A stretch of DNA of 64,000 nt, taken from assembly GCF_036417845.1 (NCBI RefSeq), contig NC_089981.1, forward strand, positions 1,009,501-1,073,500. Direction: 5' to 3'. This stretch comes from Apteryx mantelli (taxonomy: Eukaryota > Chordata > Aves > Apterygiformes > Apterygidae). Both the position numbers and the translations under genes were made by a program. This document shows positions 55,901-64,000 of this stretch, piece by piece; the stretch's first letter is position 1; every line of letters starts with the position of its first letter. A model generated the notes under the pieces. That model saw nothing but the letters and a program-made list of their open reading frames with translations, had not been told where the DNA came from and did no database searches.

Positions 55901-58900
55901 GCAGCAGGAACAGGCTGTCCCGCTCGCCAGGACAGCCAGGGCAGTTGGTGGGACGGCGTGGGTGTGCGGGACGTGGGTGGTCTGGCTGCGCTGAGGCCAG
56001 GAGCGAGACCTCCAGCCATCGCTCACCATGAGCATCTCGCTGGTCAGGGAGTTGACGAGGTCCGAGACGGAGGAGCGCGGCTCGGTCTTCCGGTCGGACT
56101 CATCTTGCTGCTGGGTCTGCCCTGGCACGGGGGCTGTGTTCACCGCCTTGCCACCGGCCGGTACCCTGGGGAAAGAGACGCAGCACCTTAGAGAGGGGCT
56201 GAGCGCAGCGAACGAGACAGTGAGGGTCTCCCTCAGGCACCTGGAGCCCTGCAGAGGCTTCGGCTCGCACCCACCCAGCCAAGAGCTTGGAGCATCCTTT
56301 GCGCCTCCGAGGAGCCACTCTACCTTTGGCCTTCAGGCTGCATCTCCCCAGGCGCTGCCGTGCGCTTCGCCGACGGGCAGGGCTGGGTGCCCATCCGCCA
56401 GCCTGGGTGCGCACAGCGCCCGGGGCACGCTGGCTGGAGCCGTGATGGCATCCAACAGCAGCTCCAGCGCAACCCCAAACCAACCAGCCGGCTCGCAGCT
56501 TACAGCCTGCAAACCTCCAGGCCAGCACAGAAGGTCCAACGCAGCCTGCAACCACGTCCGCTTCCCACCGCCTCGCCACCTGGCAGCTGCGGCACCCTTG
56601 GCGGTGCCGTACTGCAGCCGCAGGGCGACGTCAGGAAAGCCACGGGCTGCCCCGACCCGTCAGCTCTCCCTTGGGGGCCTGGCTGTAGCTCGCCAGCCCA
56701 CCAGCCCTTCCCCGTGCTCAGCTCTGCATCCACCTGCCCGTCCCTGACCCTCGGGTGCTGCCTGCTGCAGCGGTGGTGGCTCAACGCACCACGGCTAAAA
56801 ACCCTTCCCCGCTTCCTCGCTTGCTCCGTCAGCCCGGGGCCGTCTCCTCTTCCCCGTACGTTTCAGCCCGCAGCATCGCCCAGCGCCAGCGCGCTGCTGG
56901 AGCCGGGGCTCGGGGCTGGCAGGGGCAGGCGGTGCCGGTCCTGGCTGCTCCGCCGGCTCGCGGTCCCGCACGGCGGGGATGGGGGGTCCGGCAGGCGCGG
57001 TGCTGCGGGAGGACTGCGTGCAATGCGCCGGGAGGAGGGAGCAGCCCTGCGGGGGGGGGGGGGGGGCAGGCGGAGAGGGGGACACGCGCTGGCCCGCATG
57101 GCAGAGCGGCGATGGAGATGGGCAGGCACAGAGTGGGGGGGGGGGCCGCGCTGCCGCAAGGCGTGGGGACGACGGGACGCGCAGGCACGCGCCGGCGGGG
57201 AGGAGGGCAGCGCACGCGCACCCGGACAGCCCTCGCCGGCTCCCGTGGCAGAGGCAGACCCCAACTCACCCCAGAGAGGAGGGCACGTGGTGCACGCAGA
57301 CGCAGCTGGCACGGACGGACACACACACACACACACACCCCAATGCACAAACGCAGGAGAGATGCCCACGCTCACAGGTGCACTCGCTCCGGTGCTCGGA
57401 CAGCTCTCAGCCGACATTCCCACAAAAGCCAAGGCAGCGACAAGTCAACGGACAGGCGCACCAACAGGATCCAAGGGCCCCAACCCACGGCGTGGCAGAG
57501 CACCGCTGGCGCGACACAGACGCCACACTGAGCACCAGGCACAGCCTCCGACCGACACGAGCGCACACGGACCCAGGACACACGCAGAGACTCCCACAGC
57601 GAGCTCGAGACACGCAAGACACCTGCAGCCAGGCGCACGACGAGCGCGCGCGTACGCTGGTGGAGACGCACCAAAAAACCCTCAGCGCGATGGGGGACGG
57701 CGGCACACGCACGGCACCCCCCCCCCCGAGGCGCGCACGCACGGGGGTGACCCACGCAGCGAGATGCTCGCAGGAGCGGCAGCAGTGCCCACACACACAC
57801 ACACACACGTGCACACACATGCACACCCACACGCACGCACGCAGCTTGCCCGCGCAGGCGGGATGGTGCACAGAGATAAAGGAGGAGACCGAGCTAGCTG
57901 GAGAGGCAAAGTCAGGTTAGAAACAGAGCGAGAGCAAACGCAGAGGAGACGATGGCCAGCGGCAGGGACCGCTCGGTGATTTGTCTGCGAAGCAGCCTGG
58001 GAAATGGAGCGCGTCGGCGGAGGTCACGGGACAGCGGGAGAGAGCGCGCGAGAAAGAGAGCGCGAGAGAGGAGGCGCCGCACCGTCCACCGCAGGACCAC
58101 CAGCCCGCCGCCTGCGGGGAGGGAAGGGGAGAAAAAGAGAGGAGCAGGGCGGATGGAGAGAGGTTAGTCGATGGAGGACAGACAGGACGAGGCATGTGGC
58201 TGGAGCCACCGGGGCCGGGCTGCAAGGAAGAAGCAGAGACGTGGGGACAGAGGAGACGTTCCACAGCGGAGCAGCACACGGTGACCAGGAGCGCTAGGCA
58301 GGGAGGCGAGAGCGCGGAGGACGCTGAAACCAGCCCCGCGTCCTCGGAGCCCAGCCTACCCCTCCGCCGCCGGCTGAATCCCACCCGCATCCCGCTGGGC
58401 CGCAGGGGGCTGGGGTGGTGGGGACCAGGGAGGGAGATGGGAGCGTGGGGACAAGCTTGGGCTGAGGAAGGTGGGAGAGGACGCTGAGATGCTGAGGGTC
58501 CGCATGGGGATGGGACCTTTCAAACCAGAGAGCAGGACTAGCGGAGGAGCGGAGGGAAAGGGAAGCAGGGCCTTGCTGCAGCCCTCAGCCACCGCCGTCC
58601 AGCCCCCCCCGAGTGCCGGGGAGGTGCCGGGGGCCCGGACGCAGGCGCCGGGGAGGTCCGGCCGTGCCGGCACACGGGGGCCGCGCTCCGCGGGCTCCTG
58701 GTGCTCCCGGCGGGGGGGGACAGGCTGCGCGATGCGACGCCGGGGAGGGAAGCGCTAAAACATGGAGCGAAACGCAACCCGAGCGAGCGAGGTAAAAATA
58801 GTCGGCGGGCGAGAACGGTGCCAGTTCGTTAACACGCCGATCACGCGGGGCGCAGCCGGCGCCCGCCTGCTTCGCACCTCCTCCCCGCTCGAGAGGGGCT

Positions 58901-61900
58901 TAGCGCCCGCTCCCCGCGGCTCGGCGCCCCGCGGCTCCTGCCAGCCCTTTCGTGGGCTCCCCAGGCTCTGCCACCGGCGCCGGCCGCTCCGCTGCCCCGG
59001 GGTGTCGGTGTGTGTGTGTGTGTGTGGGGGGGGGGGTTCCCGTTGCAAGCCCCGGCAGTGGCCGGAGCAGCCCGGGGGGCTCACGGCACCCCAAGGCAAG
59101 GGCCCCGAGGCGTGGGGCTTGGCGGCCGCCCGCTACCCCGGGGCAGACAAGCAGCTGCCGTGGGCAGCTCCGTGGGGCTGAAGGAGACCCGGCCCCACGG
59201 CAGGTGAGGGGCAGACAGCCTCCACCGGGCTTCAGAAGCACGGTGCAACGCTTGGGGGGGACAACGCACGACTCAACCTCAAGGCCGGGGGGGGGGGGGG
59301 GTCTCCTGCAAGACCAGCCAGCCCGCGGCCAGGTTGTCCCTTGATCTCGCTCCTGTCCCGCTCCCTCCCTCCACGCTCCCCTCCGTGCTGCCCCCAGGCA
59401 CGCATCCCCACCAGCATGCATGCACACAGCGCAGGGCGAGATGGAGGTGGATGAGGACGGGGAAGGGAGGAAGGGAAGGCGGGGAGGGAGGAGAGGGTTG
59501 GGGTGGGGGGGGGGTCTGCTCGGCGTAGCGGCTCCGGAGGGAGGAAGGAGCGCCTCCCCCTCGCGGGCACCGACGGGTCGGGGTGTGTGGGGGGGGAGCT
59601 GCCAGCGTCTGCAAACGTCACCGTGCCCGGTGCCCAGGGCTGCCTGATGTGCCACCCTCTGCCGCTCCAACCTTCGCGCTCCGTGAGGCCAGCCTCCTCC
59701 TCCTCCTCCTCCTCCTCCAACCCTGGGTGAGGCCCTCGTCGCCTCCTCCTGCAGGACTGCCCTCTTCCTTACTCATACCTCTTGTCCCCCTGAGCGTTCA
59801 GCTGGTTCGGCTCTGTCCCAGCGGGCTGCAGGTCGGGGATATTGGCAAAGTCATCTTGCTCTGAGAGTCCCAAAACCAGGGATAGCACGACCATCCGGCC
59901 TTCCCTGCCCAGGCGGTCCCGCACGCGGGGAGGAGGAAGCAAAACAGGAGAGAAAGAGAGAAAGAGGCGAACAAAGCATCAGACAGGGAAGCCGGAGGAG
60001 CACCAGCAGCAAAGCCTCACCGTGGAGGGTGGAAGGGGAGAGCGTGCGAGAGGCTGGGCGGGGAGGAAGGCTGGAGGCTCCCAGGAGGCAGCGTTAGGGG
60101 CCCGGGCCAGCCACATCCCTTCCTCCACCCCCCGAGGCGAGGATGCCCGGGACCCAGCTGGACCGCACGGGATAGGGCTGCATGCCCAGAGGCTGCTGGC
60201 CCCGGCCCAGCAGGACAGCGAGCCCCCCCCCCCCCCCCCCGGCAGCGTTTCGCGGTCTCACGTGCCCGCGGCCACCCCTCTGCCCTGCCCGCAGCGTCCG
60301 TGGCGGGAGGCGAGTCCCGGCCGGGATCCGGGCAGGCGCTGCCCTAGCTGGAAAGGCTGCACACCGCGTTCCTCAGCCCTGGAACGGCACTTGTGGGCTC
60401 TGCCCTGCTTGGAGACGTCACTGGGACGAGGGGATGCCAGAGTTTTACCAAGGGGGAAACGGTGCCAAGAGAGGCGGGGAGCGTGACCAGGGATGAGGGA
60501 TGATGCTCGCATGAAGCCGGAGGAGGGACAGGAGTCCGCCTCCCGAGAGAGGAGCCGTGGGAAGACACGGGAGAGACACGAAGGCGGAGCGGTGCGAAGG
60601 AGCAGCAAGGGAAAGGCAGGGCTTCGCCGCGGGGCCCCCAGGAGCACCGGGGATCCCTCCCCGCAGGGCGCTGCGAAGGGCTCCGAGGCAGCGCCGTAGC
60701 GAGACTAGGGAAATTCCTGGTGGAGATGGCTACCAGCAGCCAGCGAAGCCGGGGGAGAGGCCCTCCTCCCAGCTCTAGAGGGAAGCAGAGCTGAGTATAT
60801 CGGGGACAGGCGCCTCCCAAACGCTCTCCCTTCTCCTTCAAGCATCCTCACTGCCTGCCGGTGGAGGCCGGATGCAGGACCCGCTAGCAAAGGGGTTGCT
60901 TCGGTGGTGCAAAAAGCGCCGGGGCTGCACCCGACCCCTTTCCTCCCACAGACGGAGCATGGGGCAGGGGCTGGAGGCACCCGGCTCCCCCCCCCCCCCT
61001 CGCTCCTGGAGCGTGCACTGCCCTATTTTCACCCTCCGGAGGCTCTGGGACACGGCCTTGCCCCCAAGGAGCGCCTCGCGGATGACGCCACCCAGCTAGC
61101 GCGGCCTCCCCGGGCTCGCGGCTGCATTTGCACCGCAGCACAGGGGAGCGAGGCAGGCTGGTAAACAGAATAAAGAGCAAGAGCAAAGTTAATGGCTTTG
61201 GAAAGCGATGGTGGTAAACGGCAGCGGCTCCTCCGCGGGGAAACGGTGCAAGCGCTCTGCACATCCCTGCTCTGCGGCTGCTCCCCCCCCCCCCGCCACC
61301 AATTAAGGCTGGAACCGGCGGTGACGCTGGGTAAACAGAGAGGAATATGACCCTCAGGATGGCTAATGAGATTCAACCACAGAGCAGGAAGGCAGCAAAT
61401 GGAGCTTGCTATGAACGTCTCTCGGGGAGAGGCCGGGAGGCAGAGGCTCCACCGCGACACGCACGTGGAGGAGAAGAGGGGGTGCGAACAGTCCGGGAAG
61501 GGGCTGTGATTAATCACGCACCGGCTAACGACCAGGGAGGTGGCTGCCAGCGTTAGCGTTAGCGAGGCCGGCGCGACGGCAGAGATAGCCGGTGCGGGAT
61601 GATTTGGGCCGTCCCCGCAGACAGGAGGGAGGTTAAATGATTTTTTACCAGGGCTGCCCGGGGGAGTCAGTAGCAGGGTGGATAACCGAACGCACGCCTC
61701 CCAGCGCCTCGTCTTTCCGACTTAGCCCCGCTGCCAAAGGAGCTGCGCGGACTGACACGAGGACGGGATCTGGCCTGCTGCCCCTCACCCCTGCAAGAAG
61801 TGCAACCGTGACCTGGGGCATCTCCGTTCCTGCGGTCCCGGGGAGCGAACGGAGGCCAGCGGGAAGGGTGGGGAGCGGAGGACACGCTCTGGGAAGGAGC

Positions 61901-63151
61901 GACAGTGTCATGTGCTGAGATACGGTGACAGCAAGGGACCCAGATGAGCCCCCAGCGTTTGAGATTTAAAAGCCGCCGCTGATAGGAGATGCGTTTAAGA
62001 CAGATTAAAGATCACACGCTTCAAGCAGCTCCAGCCAAGCGGCATTTGCAGATCGCAGCAGAGGCGGACCAGAGGCCGATAGGCAGCGATATCGGGGCCG
62101 AGCAGCCACCCCGGCGCTAGGGGCACCGCCGGCAAGGCTGCCTCCCCCTCCCGCTCCAGGGACGCGGCTTTCACAGCCCCGGGGACGTGTGCCCGGTGGC
62201 TGCCCCACGAGGCGGAAAAATTCCTCCCCGGGGGCAACGTCTCACCCCGCCACGGGCAAGGCTGCGGGAAGGGCACCTAGGGACGGCCCGGCTTCTTGGG
62301 CACGCAGCTCGAACGCCCTGCCGGGCTGCGATTCGTCCCATTTTCACACTACCAAGGCAGCCAAGGAGCCTGAGGACAGATCTGAGCCTCCCTGTTGTTT
62401 TCTGGGGGGGGGGGGCGAGGTAAGACCTTTCCCGCTTTGCCCGCGGGGTGAGGACTCCACACCTTGTCCCGCAGTCCAGGAGACGCCCCTGGCCCCACCA
62501 CGGACCAAAAGGGACCCCCGAGAGCACCAAGCCCCTTCCGCAAAGGCAGCCGCGCTGCTCGGTGACGCGGCGGGCGACTCGCAGCCGAGTCCCCCACGCA
62601 AAGCAGGCAAGACCCGGCTAACGAGGGGAGCGCACCAAACATCTCCCCGACCACGGATGGTGGGGGAGACCCATCCCACAACGCGGGGCGCTGCCGCTAG
62701 CTGAGGGACCGACCCCCCCCCCCCCCAGGGAGGAGGAGAGAGCAAAGGATGGAGAAACAAGAGAGAGAGAGAGAAGACTTACAGAAAGGACTTCATGTCC
62801 AAGCCTCGGTTCCGAATTTGCCCCACCACATGGTCCCAGCTGCCGGGATTGGAGCGGCTCTGGCCGGCCGCCGTCCGATGCTTGGAGCCGGCGGCGATGC
62901 CCGGGCGCGCCTGGCCGCTGCGGTAGCCCCGGGGGTTGCCAGCGCCGGAGGAGGAGCCGCTGTGGGCCTGGAGGTGGCCCAGGCTCTGGCTGGTGGTGGG
63001 CTGGCTGTGGTTGGCCCGCTGGTGCTGGCTGAGGGGCTGCTGCAGGCTTTGCTGGCGCATGAGCGTGCAGGGCCTCTGGCATTTGGGGTCGCCTGCTGAG
63101 GTGGGGATATACTCAAGGGTAGTGGCTGTGGACAAGGTGGAGTCCTCGAAA
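49951..63151 (-). CDS. SYT7: SYT7, synaptotagmin-7, 3' part (N-terminal exons off the right edge)
   Basis: Minus-strand exons: 56027-56165 (linker, [15 protein letters not shown]...SEMLM), 54684-54954 ([10 protein letters not shown] and most of C2A), 53899-54068 (rest of C2[10 protein letters not shown]...CSDGS), 53167-53281 ([13 protein letters not shown]...DIGGTS), 52795-52994 ([12 protein letters not shown]...NDVIGK) and 49951-50055 ([12 protein letters not shown]...QWHQLKA stop). Phases agree at every junction and all are GT-AG. Calcium-binding aspartates are present in both C2 domains: DFSGTSDPF and [10 protein letters not shown] in C2A, DIGGTSDPY and [10 protein letters not shown] in C2B. 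Synaptotagmin-7 is the high-affinity Ca2+ sensor for asynchronous release, facilitation and lysosome exocytosis. The transmembrane and N-terminal exons are not in the window. Two further linker exons lie at 59779-59860 and 62783-63151 and are listed separately. Confidence 0.95.
50056..52794 (-). other. SYT7 last intron
   Basis: 2.74 kb between the last two coding exons. 50,270-51,050 is mixed in composition; 51,180-52,540 looks like ordinary single-copy sequence or a very old repeat that I cannot name. No gene. Confidence 0.45.
57310..57340. repeat. (AC)n microsatellite
   Basis: About ten AC units in a SYT7 intron. A second run occurs at 57787-57812, and a (TG)n run at 59007-59027. Confidence 0.85.
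59697..59721. repeat. (CCT)n microsatellite
   Basis: About eight CCT/TCC triplets, just downstream (in SYT7 sense) of the 82-nt linker exon. Confidence 0.8.
59779..59860 (-). CDS. SYT7: Candidate 82-nt alternative linker exon of SYT7
   Basis: Minus-strand acceptor (gggactctcag) and donor (AAGAG/gtatga) enclose an open frame reading [26 protein letters not shown]. It ends with two bases of a codon that join the next exon (56165) as AGG, continuing VPAGGKAVN. It starts needing one base from upstream, so it is not phase-symmetric and cannot be spliced in frame after the 62783-63151 exon. I do not recall this peptide with certainty from SYT7 isoforms, so the call rests on splice signals, open frame and position. 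Confidence 0.5.
59861..62782 (-). other. SYT7 linker intron between the two alternative exons
   Basis: GC-rich with C homopolymers (60225-60241, 60989-60999). No gene recognised. Confidence 0.45.
62783..63151 (-). CDS. SYT7: 369-nt alternative linker exon of SYT7 (long isoform)
   Basis: The minus-strand acceptor after a pyrimidine-rich tract (ccctaag) and donor CT/gtaagt enclose [44 protein letters not shown]... to [18 protein letters not shown], ending CT, which joins 56165 as [16 protein letters not shown]. It starts and ends in the same phase (a multiple of 3), so it can be included or skipped. The peptide is Ser/Gln/Gly-rich, apparently disordered and basic. Long synaptotagmin-7 isoforms are known to differ in linker length between the membrane helix and C2A. 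Confidence 0.7.
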
Positions 63152-64000
63152 CTTAGGGAGAGGAAGGGCAGAGGAGAGGAGAGAAAGGAGAAGAAGGTGA
63201 AGGGGCAAAATTGGAGGAAGGAAAAGAAGAGCGTTAGAGAGAAGATGCCCCAGCGCAGGGAGCGCTCCGACAGGGGCCAGCGGATGCAGCGACCGGCGTC
63301 TCCGGCTCTCGGCCCCGTCTCGGCCTCTCGGGAAGCGTGAGGCTCTTGCGCCACGGCCATCTCGCCCCGTTCTGCCCTGCCTGCGCCTCCGGGGCGCCGT
63401 CCGATCCTGGCGGGCCGGGTCCGCGGCGCCGCTGCGCCCGTCCGGCTGGGCGCCCTCCCGCTCCCGCCGCTGGAACGCGCGCGCCCGGCGCCTTCCCGGC
63501 GCGCCGGCTGGCCGACCTCGTTTGAGAGCTAGCTAACTAGGCTGCTGCGTGAAGGCGACTCCCTCGGCGGCCGCGCGGCTCCCGCTCACGTGCCGCCCGC
63601 CCCGCGCCGCCGTCCCTCCCGCCTCCGTCGCGCGGCCCCGCGGCAGGGCGTGTGGCGTGACCGCTTAAACCCAGCCGGACGGGGGGGGGGTGTGTGCAAC
63701 GCGGCGGCTGGAGCGGGGCCTGCGATAAAACGCATTGCCGGACCCTCCCGGGACCGCCATCCCTGCCCGGCACGGGGGGGGAATCGCCTTCACTAGCAGC
63801 AGCCCGCTCTCCTTCCGCTGCCCCCAGGACCGGGCCGCGGCAAGGGCTGAAACCAAACGTGGCAAAGAGCACGGAGAGAGAGAGAGAGAGAGGAAGAAAG
63901 GGGAAAAAAAATAAATAAATAAAAGAGGTGAAGGAAAAAAAAAAGAAAAAAGAACAAAAGAGCGAGAATGAGAGTGAGAAGGGAGGGGAGTTCGGAGGAG
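63152..64000 (-). other. SYT7 intronic sequence with CpG-dense patch at the window edge
   Basis: 63,280-63,800 is dense in CpG; the last 150 bases are A/G-rich ((GA)n at 63872-63890). The canonical SYT7 N-terminus (extracellular part plus transmembrane helix) was not found. The CpG patch may be an internal promoter or simply composition. Confidence 0.4.

Larger units (their letters stand above)
56166..59778 (-). other. SYT7 linker intron
   Basis: GC-rich intronic sequence with CA microsatellites and many short low-complexity patches. No additional exon with matching phase was recognised. Confidence 0.45.

Overview
This is a gene-dense, very GC-rich stretch of vertebrate nuclear DNA, most likely from a bird (or another sauropsid). 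The reasons are multi-exon genes with GT-AG splice sites and AATAAA poly(A) signals, a CR1-type LINE fragment inside an intron, very long G/C homopolymer tracts and short introns. The gene order CYB561A3 - TMEM138 - TMEM216 - CPSF7 - SDHAF2 - LRRC10B - SYT7 is the one I recall from human 11q12.2. Species, chromosome and database identity were not checked; gene names come from recognising the translated exons.

Layout. 1-1722: start of CYB561A3 (minus) facing TMEM138 (plus) across a shared CpG-rich promoter. 1710-5611: TMEM138, and 6413-7858: TMEM216, head to tail; both encode transition-zone membrane proteins of the primary cilium. 8438-21700: CPSF7 (minus), a cleavage factor Im subunit, converging on TMEM216 and sharing a CpG-rich bidirectional promoter with SDHAF2. 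21820-25732: SDHAF2 (plus), the mitochondrial factor that flavinylates SDHA, with a 1.8 kb G-rich minisatellite in intron 1. 25733-27653: a short gap where SAXO4/PPP1R32 is expected but not seen; it ends in a 54-bp GC-box tandem repeat. 27654-29174: single-exon LRRC10B (plus). 30495-47147: one 16.65 kb tandem array of a 16-bp unit, about 1,040 copies. 47190-64000: the 3' two thirds of SYT7 (minus), with both C2 domains and two linker exons; its N-terminal exons lie off the right edge.

The most striking points are two. First, TMEM138 and TMEM216 carry nearly the same core-promoter block: a 22-bp identity holding an X-box-like palindrome fused to a TISU/YY1 element, with the ATG at the same place. 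Second, the 16-bp array between LRRC10B and SYT7 varies almost only at two bases per unit and contains long internal duplications that can be traced by rare unit variants.

The giant open frames at 30.5-47.3 kb and 21.8-24.0 kb are by-products of stop-free tandem repeats, not genes.
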